Shown here in pieces: positions 15,566 through 24,753 of a stretch of DNA of 64,000 nt (positions within the stretch are counted from its first letter, which is position 1; every line of letters begins with the position of its first letter). The stretch covers positions 456,373-520,372 of the forward strand of contig NZ_LMPU01000001.1 of assembly GCF_001423945.1 (NCBI RefSeq), in the 5' to 3' direction. The notes below the pieces were generated by a model, which made no database searches, was not told the origin of the DNA, and saw only the letters and a program-made list of their open reading frames with translations. Both the position numbers and the translations under genes were made by a program. Source of the stretch: Pedobacter sp. Leaf194 (GTDB lineage Bacteria > Bacteroidota > Bacteroidia > Sphingobacteriales > Sphingobacteriaceae).

Positions 15566-18256
15566 ATGAAAATCAAAATTTCGCTCGCTTTGGGCTTCTT
15601 CGCTGTGCTTATAGGTTTTGTTGCCTTTAAAATCGACGATGACCCGTTTACCCAGCTTCTTAAAAAGCTTGATGACTACACCACAAAATATCAACAGGAA
15701 AAGGTTTACCTTCATTTAGATAAGCCGTATTATGCCATTGGAGACGATATTTGGTTTAAAGCCTATGTCGTTAACGGCAAAACACAAACGCCTTCCAACA
15801 TTAGTAAAATACTTTATGTAGAATTAATTAATGAAAAGGATTCGTTAAAAAAGTTAATCAAGCTTCCCATCATGGGTGGCATTTCCTGGGGCGATTTCAA
15901 ACTAACCGATTCTTTGGGTGAAGGCAACTACCGGATTAGGGCTTACACCAATTATATGCGCAATTTTGGCACCGATTTCTTTTTCGATAAAACCATAAAA
16001 ATTGGCAACAGCTGGGCAAATAAGGTTTTTACATTTACCGAATATAAATTTTCGAAAGAAAATAGTGCCGAAACCGTTACTGCCACCATTCATTTTGAAG
16101 ATAAAAATGGCGTTGCTTACAAGGAAAACGAAGTGAGCTACGAGGCACAACTTGATTTTCGAAGTGTTGCAAAAGGTAAAACCAAAACCAACCTGAAGGG
16201 CGATGCTGTAATCAGTTTTACGAACAGCCAGTCTTTTTTGAATAAAAAAGGTAAAATTGTTGCCACCATTACGCTCGATAACAAACAAAAAATTGTTAAA
16301 TCGATTCCAATTACCGCCACGAGTAATGATGTTGATGTGCAGTTTTTGCCGGAAGGAGGAACATTTGTAGAAGAGCTTCCTCAAAAGATTGCTGTTAAAG
16401 CATTGAACGGTTCAGGCAATGGCGAAGATATTTCGGGTAGGGTTGTAGACGATACCGGCGTTGAACTTGCAAAAATTGAGACCAATTACCTTGGTATGGG
16501 CAATTTTACGCTGAACGCACTTCCAGGTAAAAACTATACCGCAAAAATTAAATTTAAAGATGGCTCGGAAAAGGACTTTAAACTTCCGCTGGCCCAAAAA
16601 AGTGGTTATGCTTTATCTATAAATAATATAGACACAGCGAAGGTTATGGTTAAACTTATGGCAAGTGCCAACCTAACCAACGGCGATGAGTTAAAGATTG
16701 TTGCCCAGCAAGCTGGAAATGTTTACTACGTTTCGAAAGCTAAGGTTGATAAACAAGTGCTGCTCGCCAACATACCTAAAAGCAAATTGCCATCAGGCAT
16801 TATTCAGTTTACCTTATTTTCTGCTAATAATGAGCCAATCGCGGAACGATTGATTTTCAATAAAAGCAAATCTGATGTTATCGATATAGACTTAAATTCT
16901 GCCGCACAATCAGATTCGAAAAAAGGCTTGTCGAATTTTACATTTAAAGCATCGAATGTTGGGAAACCGGTTGTGGGGAGTTTTTCTGTTTCCGTAACAA
17001 ACGCAAGCAAAGTAACGCCAGATGAGGATAATGAGAGCAATATTTTCGCTAATTTATGGTTGACATCAGATTTGGCCGGTCATGTAGAAAAGCCAAATCA
17101 TTATTTTCTTAAAGATGATTTGAAAACTGCACGAGAGCTCGATAACTTATTGCTGACGCAAGGCTGGCGAAGATTTTTATGGAAAAACGTGATTGCCGGT
17201 GCGGCGCCCAACATTACGTTCAAGCCCGAGCAATCTACTTCAATTAGTGGAACAGTTACAAAAGGCGGTAAACCAGTGCCGAATGGTAAGGTGATGTTAA
17301 TGTCTACCAAAGGTGGTTTTTTTGTGCTAGATACGGTAACAAATGCCGAAGGAAAATTTAATTTCGATAACCTGATGTTTAGCGACAGCACAAAATTTGT
17401 AGTTCAGGCCAGAACAAAAGCCGATAGAAAGTTTGTAGACATTAAAGTAGATGCCGTACCTTATCAAATTGTAACCAAAAATAAAAATAGCGCTGATATT
17501 GATGTTAATGTTAATAATTCGCTGATGAAATACATCAAAGAAAGCGATAACTATTTTAACGAAATGACCCGTTTGGGACTGCTGGAAAGAACCATTAAAC
17601 TTGATGAAGTTGTGGTTACCGAGAAACGAAACGTCGCAAAAAATTCTTCGAACCTAAACGGAGCAGGTAACGCCGATTATGTACTTACAGAGAAAGACCT
17701 TTCAACTTGCGTTCAGCTTTCGCAATGTTTAAACGGGCGCATTCCGTTTGTAACCTTTAGAGGAGGTATACCGTATTCTACGCGAAGTCCGAACACCCCA
17801 ATGTCTATTATCGTTGATGGCATGCAGGTTGAACCAGAATTTCTTGATAATCTTAATGCGCCCGATATTGAAACAATTGAGGTTTTGAGGTCGGCGGGTA
17901 ATACGGCAATCTATGGAATCAACGGCGGTGGTGGCGTTTTAATAATTACAACAAAACGCGGGGGTGGTGTTGCTAATTACAATAACTATGCACCTGGTGT
18001 GGTAATTGTCAATCAGAAAGGATATTCTGCATCCAGAGAATTTTATGCGCCTAAATACGATTCGCAAACAACCGGTAGCAAACAAGATTACCGAAGTACA
18101 ATTTATTGGAACCCTCAGGTAGTTGCTGCCGATCAGGGTAATGCAAAATTCGATTTTTACAATGCTGATGAAGCGGGGACTTATCGTATTGTAATTGAGG
18201 GCATAGATGCAGAAGGCCATTTAGCCAGAAAGGTTTACACGTACGACATAAAGTAA
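15566..18256 (+). CDS. Macroglobulin-like/TonB-plug protein without a barrel, copy 1
   Basis: 896 residues. A signal-peptide-like hydrophobic start (about 4-21) is followed by an alpha-2-macroglobulin MG2-like domain with KVYLHLDKPYYAIGDDIWFK (about 48-67). More beta-sandwich sequence follows, then a carboxypeptidase-regulatory-like domain (ISGTVTKGGKPVPNGKVMLM, about 560-630). A SusC-type plug covers about 685-795 (LDEVVVTEKR, IVDGMQVEP, IETIEVLRSAGNTAIYGING). A last sandwich segment ends in EGHLARKVYTYDIK. No transmembrane beta-barrel follows the plug. The plug carries an extra Cys pair (about 715-722). The family is common in Bacteroidota and its function is unproven. Confidence 0.88.
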   Translation: MKIKISLALGFFAVLIGFVAFKIDDDPFTQLLKKLDDYTTKYQQEKVYLHLDKPYYAIGDDIWFKAYVVNGKTQTPSNISKILYVELINEKDSLKKLIKLPIMGGISWGDFKLTDSLGEGNYRIRAYTNYMRNFGTDFFFDKTIKIGNSWANKVFTFTEYKFSKENSAETVTATIHFEDKNGVAYKENEVSYEAQLDFRSVAKGKTKTNLKGDAVISFTNSQSFLNKKGKIVATITLDNKQKIVKSIPITATSNDVDVQFLPEGGTFVEELPQKIAVKALNGSGNGEDISGRVVDDTGVELAKIETNYLGMGNFTLNALPGKNYTAKIKFKDGSEKDFKLPLAQKSGYALSINNIDTAKVMVKLMASANLTNGDELKIVAQQAGNVYYVSKAKVDKQVLLANIPKSKLPSGIIQFTLFSANNEPIAERLIFNKSKSDVIDIDLNSAAQSDSKKGLSNFTFKASNVGKPVVGSFSVSVTNASKVTPDEDNESNIFANLWLTSDLAGHVEKPNHYFLKDDLKTARELDNLLLTQGWRRFLWKNVIAGAAPNITFKPEQSTSISGTVTKGGKPVPNGKVMLMSTKGGFFVLDTVTNAEGKFNFDNLMFSDSTKFVVQARTKADRKFVDIKVDAVPYQIVTKNKNSADIDVNVNNSLMKYIKESDNYFNEMTRLGLLERTIKLDEVVVTEKRNVAKNSSNLNGAGNADYVLTEKDLSTCVQLSQCLNGRIPFVTFRGGIPYSTRSPNTPMSIIVDGMQVEPEFLDNLNAPDIETIEVLRSAGNTAIYGINGGGGVLIITTKRGGGVANYNNYAPGVVIVNQKGYSASREFYAPKYDSQTTGSKQDYRSTIYWNPQVVAADQGNAKFDFYNADEAGTYRIVIEGIDAEGHLARKVYTYDIK

Positions 18257-18293
18257 CAAAACGTAACTAAAACGTTAGTCGGATTTTTAGAGG

Positions 18294-18331
18294 ATGTGCT
18301 TCAGGTTTATTAACTTGAGGCATATTTTTTT
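18294..18331 (+). terminator. Hairpin with T-tract between the twin plug genes
   Basis: ATGTGCTTCA (18294-18303) pairs with TGAGGCATAT (18316-18325) using two G-U pairs, followed by a run of T to 18331, 12 bp before the next ATG. The right arm AACTTGAGGCATATTT is identical to the one at 15533-15548. Terminator or leader hairpin. Confidence 0.55.
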
Positions 18332-18342
18332 ATGCAACCCTA

Positions 18343-21033
18343 ATGAAAAATCTACTTTACCGTTTACTCGCCTTCTCTTTCCTGTTTTTAGCGCTTATCG
18401 CATTTAAAGGCGATGATGACCCTTTTAATGCGATACTCAAAAAGCTTGTTGCTTACAGTACAAAGTATCCCCACGAAAAGCTATACCTGCATCTTGATAA
18501 GCCATACTACGCTGTGGGAGATGATGTATGGTTTAAAGCGTACGCAACAAATTCGAACGCCAAAGGATTATCATTAATAAGCAAGATAGTTTATGTTGAA
18601 TTGATTGATGAAAAAGACTCCCTAAAAATTCAGTTGAAACTCCCCTTGATGAATGGTGTAAGTTGGGGCAATATAAAAATTGCCGACACCTTAGCTGAAG
18701 GAAATTACAGAATCCGGGCATATACTAATTACATGCGGAATTTTGGAACCGACTTCTTTTACGATAAAACGATAAAAATTGGCAACAGCATTTCCAATAA
18801 AGTCTTCACAAAAACGAGTTATAAGTTTAGTAAAGAAAATAATTTAAATAATGTAGATGCAACCATTCACTTTGAAGATAAAAACGGTTTGCCCTACCGC
18901 GAAAATGAAATTAGTTATGAGATTCAGTTTGACGATAAAACGAAAACGGCAGGGAAATCAAAAACAGATTTAGACGGCAATGCAGAAGTTCATTTCACTA
19001 AAAATCACGCAAATACGCAGGGCTACATTTTAACAACGTTAAACCTACCCAACAGAAATAAAGTTGTAAAATCCATCCCAATCCGCGCTACTTCAAATCA
19101 GGTCGATGTTCAGTTTTTGCCAGAAAGTGGCGTGCTTTTAGAAGATTTGCCTCAAAGAATAGCCGTAAAAGCTGTAAACTCTTCGGGTAGAGGTGAAGAC
19201 GTTGTCGGCGTTATTTTAGATGGCAACGGCAAGGTTGTAAACACATTTCAAACCTCACATTTAGGCATGGGCAGCTTTATTACTAATGTGCAGCCAAACC
19301 AGGCTTACACAGCTTTAATTAAGTTTAAAGATGGTTCTGAAAAGGAGTTTAAATTTCCCGAAACACAAAAGATTGGGCATGCTTTAGCAGTGGATGAAAC
19401 AGATGCTGAAACGTTGAAGTTAAAAATATTGTCGTCTGCAAATGCTGTAAATGGCGAGGAAGTTAAATTGGTCGTGCAGCAAAACGGCTCCATAGCCCAC
19501 GTAATAAAAGCGAAAATTACAAAGCAGTTAGTAGTTACCTCGCTTGGCAGGGATAAACTTTCGCCGGGCATTAATCAAATAACGTTGTTTTCTGGCGATA
19601 ACCAGCCCATAGCCGAGCGATTGATATTTTCGAAGCAACAAACTGATCAGTTTAAAATTGACTTGAATATAGATTCCGTTGCTTCAGGCAAAAAAAATAA
19701 GTCGGTTTTTAACTTCAGGGCATTGGCTGATGATAAACCTGCGGTGGGCAGTTTTTCGATTTCAATTGCCAACACAACCAAATTAAAGGCTGATGAAAAT
19801 AATGAAAGCAATATTTTCAGCAATTTATTGCTCTCATCAGATTTGGCGGGATACATAGAAGAACCCAACTATTATTTCTTAAATAATGATGCTAAAACTA
19901 ATCGTGACCTGGATAACCTCATGCTTACACAAGGCTGGAGCCGTTTTGTTTGGAAAGATGTTATAAATGACGTTTTCCCAAACATCACTTATGTGCCCGA
20001 GTATTCGAGTATTATTAGCGGACAAATAAAAAAAGGTAACAAGCCTGTGGTGGGCGGTAAGGTTTTGCTAATGGCAAAAGAATCGAAAGGGTTCGTGCTC
20101 GATACGGTAACAGATGCAACCGGGCGTTTCCGGTTCCAAAATCTTTTATTTAAAGATAGTACGAAGTTTATTGTTCAGGCCCGCACAAAAGATAACGACA
20201 AAAAGGTAACCATAATTCTGGATAGGATTCCCAATCAAATCGTTACCAAAAATAAAAATGCTGCCGATGTGGAAGTGAATGTTAACGAGGTTTTAATGCA
20301 ATACATTAAAGCCAACGACACCTTTTTTGACGAAATGAGACGCCTCGGTTTAATGGATAAGGGTATCAAACTGAATGAGGTGACAATCGAAGGAAAGAAA
20401 AGCCTTGCGCCAAATTCTTCAAACTACAACGGGGCGGGCGTGGCAGACTATGTTTTACCCGGCGATAAAATTAAAGGTTGCGCTACATGGGGATGTGTTT
20501 GGAGGCAACTTCCGGGAGTGCTCGTAGGCAAGCTCGACAGTCCGGTGTTAATCAGGGGTCAGTTCGGTTCATCTACGCTTAAAGGTGCGGCGATGCTTTA
20601 CGTTGTAGACGGAATTTATCCCGGAACGCTGGATGGGTTAATTCCTGCTGATATTGAAAGTGTAGAATTGCTGAAAACTGTTGCATTAACCACAATTTAC
20701 GGGATGCAGGGAAGCGGCGGAGTTATTGTAATTACTACCCGAAAAGGCATGAGCACCAAATATCAGGCAGAAGGCGTTATCAGCGTTAATCCAAAGGGAA
20801 TAACCATTTCAAAAACTTTTTATTCCCCTCAGTACGATAAACCAAAGGAATTAGACATCAACGACACGAGGAGTACGGTTTATTGGAATCCGGAGGTGAT
20901 AACGGACGAAAACGGAAAAGGACGATTTGAATTTTATAATGCAAATGAGCCTGGTGATTATAGAATGATAATGGAAGGGATTGATGTATCTGGCCATTTA
21001 GCAAGAAAGGTTTACACATATAGTGTTAAATAG
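18343..21033 (+). CDS. Macroglobulin-like/TonB-plug protein without a barrel, copy 2
   Basis: 896 residues, exactly the length of copy 1 and alignable over its whole span. MG2-like KLYLHLDKPYYAVGDDVWFK, regulatory-like ISGQIKKGNKPVVGGKVLLM, plug LNEVTIEGKK, YVVDGIYPG and IESVELLKTVALTTIYGMQG are all present, ending in SGHLARKVYTYSVK. The N- and C-terminal thirds are the best conserved; the plug segment is the most changed. It too has a Cys pair (GCATWGC) where the plug narrows. No barrel. It arose by tandem duplication that included about 50 bp of upstream DNA. Function unknown. Confidence 0.88.
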   Translation: MKNLLYRLLAFSFLFLALIAFKGDDDPFNAILKKLVAYSTKYPHEKLYLHLDKPYYAVGDDVWFKAYATNSNAKGLSLISKIVYVELIDEKDSLKIQLKLPLMNGVSWGNIKIADTLAEGNYRIRAYTNYMRNFGTDFFYDKTIKIGNSISNKVFTKTSYKFSKENNLNNVDATIHFEDKNGLPYRENEISYEIQFDDKTKTAGKSKTDLDGNAEVHFTKNHANTQGYILTTLNLPNRNKVVKSIPIRATSNQVDVQFLPESGVLLEDLPQRIAVKAVNSSGRGEDVVGVILDGNGKVVNTFQTSHLGMGSFITNVQPNQAYTALIKFKDGSEKEFKFPETQKIGHALAVDETDAETLKLKILSSANAVNGEEVKLVVQQNGSIAHVIKAKITKQLVVTSLGRDKLSPGINQITLFSGDNQPIAERLIFSKQQTDQFKIDLNIDSVASGKKNKSVFNFRALADDKPAVGSFSISIANTTKLKADENNESNIFSNLLLSSDLAGYIEEPNYYFLNNDAKTNRDLDNLMLTQGWSRFVWKDVINDVFPNITYVPEYSSIISGQIKKGNKPVVGGKVLLMAKESKGFVLDTVTDATGRFRFQNLLFKDSTKFIVQARTKDNDKKVTIILDRIPNQIVTKNKNAADVEVNVNEVLMQYIKANDTFFDEMRRLGLMDKGIKLNEVTIEGKKSLAPNSSNYNGAGVADYVLPGDKIKGCATWGCVWRQLPGVLVGKLDSPVLIRGQFGSSTLKGAAMLYVVDGIYPGTLDGLIPADIESVELLKTVALTTIYGMQGSGGVIVITTRKGMSTKYQAEGVISVNPKGITISKTFYSPQYDKPKELDINDTRSTVYWNPEVITDENGKGRFEFYNANEPGDYRMIMEGIDVSGHLARKVYTYSVK

Positions 21034-21110
21034 GAAAAATTAAATAAATTTGAATTAGTATGCATGCATAATTATTTGTGTGCTGAAAATCACATTGAAA
21101 GCCGTTTACT

Positions 21111-21872
21111 ATGAATACGATTAAAGTAAGTGTAAAAGACCGCCTTGCTACAATAACGCTGGCCAGAGGTAAATCGAATGCGCTAAACCGCGAGTTGGTT
21201 ACGGAGCTTGATGACATGCTTAAAAACATCTCGTCAGATGATAATATTGGTGGTGTAATTTTAACTGGTTCTGCTCCGTTCTTTTCTGCAGGCTTAGATT
21301 TAGTGGAACTTTTCAACTACAATGAAGACGAGGCAAAATCATTCTTTACCTTGTTTTTCGATTTTGCAGCGAACATGGTATCTTTTAAAAAGCCTATGGT
21401 TGCCGCAATAAGTGGCCATAGCCCCGCAGGTGGCTGTGTAATGGCATTAGCATGCGATTACCGTGTTATGGCTGAAGGGCAATACATTATTGGTTTAAAT
21501 GAAGTTCCTGTCGGGATAATTGTTCCGAACAGTATTTTTCAGCTTTATTCTTTTTGGATTGGCAAGGCCGAGGCATCCAGAAGTTTACTCACCGGCAAAT
21601 TATATAATCCGGAGGAGGCATTAAAAGTTGGTTTAGTTGATGATGTTGTTAAAGGTGAAACATTGCTTACCACAGCAGAAAGAAAAATTAAAAAGTTTAT
21701 GGAATTGGAAAGCAATACCTGGTCGCAAAGCAAACAAAACATCCGCGAGGAATTGATTGCTTCGATGAATGCAGACCAATCCGCAACCCTGGCAAAAATG
21801 CTCGAGCAGTGGTGGTCGCCTGCAACACGCCATATCTTAAAAACCATTCTGGAAAACCTCCAGCGCAAGTAA
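21111..21872 (+). CDS. Enoyl-CoA isomerase/hydratase family, likely delta3,delta2-enoyl-CoA isomerase
   Basis: 253 residues of crotonase fold. The oxyanion-hole segments are FFSAGLDLVELF (about 60-71) and GHSPAGGCVMALACDYRVM. The segment IGLNEVPVGIIVP matches the mitochondrial ECI1/DCI pattern (GLNE then GII-P) better than generic enoyl-CoA hydratases. ECI moves a cis or trans 3-double bond to position 2 so that beta-oxidation can continue. The next gene encodes the matching dienoyl-CoA reductase, which strengthens the reading. Hydratase activity remains the alternative. Confidence 0.85.
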   Translation: MNTIKVSVKDRLATITLARGKSNALNRELVTELDDMLKNISSDDNIGGVILTGSAPFFSAGLDLVELFNYNEDEAKSFFTLFFDFAANMVSFKKPMVAAISGHSPAGGCVMALACDYRVMAEGQYIIGLNEVPVGIIVPNSIFQLYSFWIGKAEASRSLLTGKLYNPEEALKVGLVDDVVKGETLLTTAERKIKKFMELESNTWSQSKQNIREELIASMNADQSATLAKMLEQWWSPATRHILKTILENLQRK

Positions 21873-21934
21873 TTAAGTATAAAAGCCATTCAATTAACAA
21901 TTAACCAACTAACCATTTCTTAATAACCAGAATT

Positions 21935-22816
21935 ATGTTTGCATATAACCAACCAATGCTTAGAGACGGTGCCCTGGAAGGCAAAACCATCGTTATTACC
22001 GGCGGCGGCACAGGCTTAGGGAAAGCCATGGGTATTTACTTTTTAAAGTTAGGCGCCAATCTGGTAATCACGAGCCGGAAGCAGGATGTACTGCAAAAAA
22101 CGGCTGATGAAATGGAAGAAAAAACAGGCGGAAAAGTTCTGGCTGTTGCCTGCGACGTACGGGAGGTTGAACAAGTTGAAAATATGCTGGCAAAAACAAT
22201 CGAAAAGTTTGGACAGGTAGATGTGCTATTAAATAATGCTGCCGGGAATTTTATATCGCCAACGGAGCGGTTATCTGCAAATGCATTTTCATCAATTATT
22301 GATATCGTTTTAAAGGGCACAGTAAATTGTACGCTTACCTTTGGGAAACATTGGATAAAGGAAAAACAAACGGCTACAGTTTTAAATATAGTTACTACCT
22401 ATGCGTTTACCGGCTCTGCATATGTTGTTCCATCTGCCTGTGCAAAAGGAGGCGTACTGGCTTTAACCCGTTCACTTGCGGTAGAATGGGGTAAGTATGG
22501 CATACGTACAAATGCAATAGCACCCGGCCCATTCCCTACAAAGGGTGCCTGGGAACGATTGTTGCCCGGCGATTTGGCTAAAAAATTCGATTTTAAAAAT
22601 CGTGTTCCCTTAAAAAGGGTTGGCGAACATCAGGAACTGGCAAACCTTGCTGCGTTTTTGGTTAGCGACTTTTCCGGATACATTAACGGAGAAACTGTTA
22701 CCATAGATGGCGGCGAATGGCTACAGGGTGCCGGACAAATGAACGGTCTAGAAGCAATTCCGAATGAAATGTGGGATATGCTTGAGCAGATGACAAGAAG
22801 CGCCAAAGGTAGCTAG
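21935..22816 (+). CDS. SDR-type 2,4-dienoyl-CoA reductase
   Basis: 293 residues. NADP-binding TGGGTGLG lies at about 22-29. The catalytic region AYVVPSACAKGGVLALTRSL has Ser where most SDRs have Tyr (SxxxK instead of YxxxK), and the tail reads RSLAVEWGKYGIRTNAIAPG then TKGAWERL. Both features are those of mitochondrial and peroxisomal 2,4-dienoyl-CoA reductase (DECR), not of FabG. The E. coli equivalent, FadH, is an unrelated flavoprotein. It lies 62 bp after the isomerase gene on the same strand. Role: reduce 2,4-dienoyl-CoA from unsaturated fatty acids. Confidence 0.88.
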   Translation: MFAYNQPMLRDGALEGKTIVITGGGTGLGKAMGIYFLKLGANLVITSRKQDVLQKTADEMEEKTGGKVLAVACDVREVEQVENMLAKTIEKFGQVDVLLNNAAGNFISPTERLSANAFSSIIDIVLKGTVNCTLTFGKHWIKEKQTATVLNIVTTYAFTGSAYVVPSACAKGGVLALTRSLAVEWGKYGIRTNAIAPGPFPTKGAWERLLPGDLAKKFDFKNRVPLKRVGEHQELANLAAFLVSDFSGYINGETVTIDGGEWLQGAGQMNGLEAIPNEMWDMLEQMTRSAKGS

Positions 22817-22860
22817 TCCATGTCTTCTTACTTCGTACTCGCTACTTGATGCTAAAATAT

Positions 22861-22868
22861 TATCTTTG
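22861..22868 (+). promoter_or_regulatory. TAnnTTTG box 5 bp before purD ATG
   Basis: TATCTTTG, then CCAGT, then ATG at 22874. RNA would begin at or very near the start codon. Confidence 0.45.
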
Positions 22869-22873
22869 CCAGT

Positions 22874-24145
22874 ATGAATATCTTACTATTAGGTTCAGGT
22901 GGCAGAGAAAGTGCGTTCGCCTGGAAAATAAGCCAGTCTTCACATTGTGATAAGCTAATCATTGCGCCAGGAAACGGCGGCACAGGTGCTTTTGGTACAA
23001 ATATCAATATCAGTGTAAATGATTTTGATTCTATAAAAAAAATAGTGCTTACCGAAAAGATTGAGTTGGTCATTGTTGGTCCGGAAGAGCCTTTAGTAAA
23101 TGGTATCCATGATTTTTTTCTTGCCGACGATGCCATTTCACACGTCCCTGTAATCGGGCCGAAAAAAGAAGGAGCAATTTTAGAGGGAAGCAAAGATTTT
23201 TCCAAACAATTTATGCAACGCCATGGTATTCCAACGGCAGCTTCAAAATCTTTTACCCCCGAAACCCTGGATGATGGCCTGGCCTACCTGCAAACGCATG
23301 CACTTCCCGTTGTTTTAAAGGCCGATGGCTTAGCGGCTGGCAAAGGTGTTTTAATTTGCACGGAAACGATTGAAGCCCAGGAAGAATTAAAGTTAATGCT
23401 TGGAGGTAAATTTGGTGCTGCGGGTGCTACCGTGGTTATTGAAGAGTTTTTAAGTGGTATAGAACTTTCGGTGTTTATTTTAACCGATGGTGAAAACTAC
23501 CTAACCCTTCCATCTGCTAAAGATTATAAAAGAATCGGCCAGAACGATACCGGCCTGAACACTGGTGGTATGGGTTCGGTTTCTCCGGTGCCATTTGCCA
23601 CCACCGAATTTCTGGCTAAAGTTGAAGAACGAATTATTAAACCTACAGTAAAGGGTTTGAAAGCGGATAATATCGATTATACAGGCTTTATATTTTTTGG
23701 TTTGATAAAGGTTGGCGAAGAGCCATATGTAATTGAGTACAATGCACGAATGGGCGATCCGGAGACAGAAAGCGTGATTCCGAGGATTGAAAATGACCTG
23801 GTAGAACTGTTTATGGCAACAGCAAATAAGCAATTGAATCAGGTTAACTTGGTCATTTCTGAGCAAACTGCGGCAACTGTAATGATTGTTGCCGGTGGTT
23901 ATCCGGGCGAGTATTTAAAAGGAAAAGCAATTTCAGGTATCGAAAACCTTCGTCACTCTACTGCTTTCCATGCGGGTACTTTGCTTGATAATGATGTTGT
24001 TAAAACCAATGGTGGCCGCGTTATTGCGATTACCAGTTTACAGAAGGATATGTTCACCGCATTACAATCTGCAACAGCCGACGCCGGTAGAATTTATTTC
24101 GACGGCAAGTATTTTAGAGAAGATATAGGTTTCGATTTAATATAA
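22874..24145 (+). CDS. purD: Phosphoribosylamine-glycine ligase
   Basis: 423 residues, full length for PurD (GARS), which joins phosphoribosylamine and glycine with ATP in purine synthesis. Motifs: N-terminal LLLGSGGRESAFAWK, ATP-grasp VVLKADGLAAGKGV (about 144-157), SAKDYKRIGQNDTGLNTGGMG and EYNARMGDPETE (metal-binding Glu/Asn). It is a single-gene start with a promoter-like box beside the ATG; an SMI1-like gene follows 16 bp after the stop. Confidence 0.97.
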   Translation: MNILLLGSGGRESAFAWKISQSSHCDKLIIAPGNGGTGAFGTNINISVNDFDSIKKIVLTEKIELVIVGPEEPLVNGIHDFFLADDAISHVPVIGPKKEGAILEGSKDFSKQFMQRHGIPTAASKSFTPETLDDGLAYLQTHALPVVLKADGLAAGKGVLICTETIEAQEELKLMLGGKFGAAGATVVIEEFLSGIELSVFILTDGENYLTLPSAKDYKRIGQNDTGLNTGGMGSVSPVPFATTEFLAKVEERIIKPTVKGLKADNIDYTGFIFFGLIKVGEEPYVIEYNARMGDPETESVIPRIENDLVELFMATANKQLNQVNLVISEQTAATVMIVAGGYPGEYLKGKAISGIENLRHSTAFHAGTLLDNDVVKTNGGRVIAITSLQKDMFTALQSATADAGRIYFDGKYFREDIGFDLI

Positions 24146-24161
24146 TTTTAAAGGCTTCAAA

Positions 24162-24668
24162 TTGAAAAAGATACTTAAAAAGATTTCGGAAACGGCAATT
24201 AAACAAGCTGAATTTACATTTACTAACGGACAGATCGAATCTGCGTGGTTGGGCAATTTACCTGCTTCTTCAGATGAAATAAAGCGGTTGGAAGAACGGT
24301 TGGACATCGTTTTGCCCAAAGATTATAAGCTGTTTTTATCGATTACCAATGGCTTTAGCACGCCAAATGAAAATATTGAGCCATCGTTTGAGCCAACTGA
24401 TAGTGTTGGTTTTCTAAAAGACATCGATCCGCATTTAATAGAGATTTGGATTAGTAACGATGAGCTTTTGGATGTTGCCATTAAGCTGGCAAGGAGTATT
24501 GTGGTTGGTGGCAGAAATGAAGAGCAATATTTCCTCCTTGTTCCGCCGCTATCAGAAAATGGTGATTGGGAATACTGGAAATTTGCTTCGTGGATACCAG
24601 GTGCAGACCCATACGAGGGCATGGAAAATTACTTTATCAACGCACTCGATTTCTTAAAATCAGCTTAA
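24162..24668 (+). CDS. SMI1/KNR4 family protein
   Basis: 168 residues starting at TTG (no ATG before the domain). The SMI1/KNR4 fold is marked by LPASSDEIKRLEERLDIVLPKDYKLFLSITNGF (positions about 28-60, read in parts) and a C-terminal acidic/aromatic segment with EYWKFASWIPGADPYEG. The family includes immunity proteins of contact-dependent and type VI toxin systems as well as housekeeping proteins. No toxin gene lies nearby, so I do not call it an immunity protein. It is probably co-transcribed with purD. Confidence 0.82.
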   Translation: MKKILKKISETAIKQAEFTFTNGQIESAWLGNLPASSDEIKRLEERLDIVLPKDYKLFLSITNGFSTPNENIEPSFEPTDSVGFLKDIDPHLIEIWISNDELLDVAIKLARSIVVGGRNEEQYFLLVPPLSENGDWEYWKFASWIPGADPYEGMENYFINALDFLKSA

Positions 24669-24688
24669 AAGAAATCGTATAAAAAAAC

Positions 24689-24720
24689 AAAGCCCCGACT
24701 AAACCGGGGCTTTAATTTTA
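24689..24720 (+). terminator. Bidirectional intrinsic terminator
   Basis: AAAGCCCCG (24689-24697) pairs with CGGGGCTTT (24705-24713). A-rich sequence lies on the left and T-rich on the right, between the convergent SMI1 and TlpA genes. Confidence 0.85.
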
Positions 24721-24753
24721 TGTGATTTTTTAACGTTTTAACTTAATAAATGA

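Noticed and set aside
21059-21070. 12-bp palindrome TATGCATGCATA
   Set aside because: Alternating simple sequence in an AT-rich spacer, seen once; no second copy or nearby regulator.
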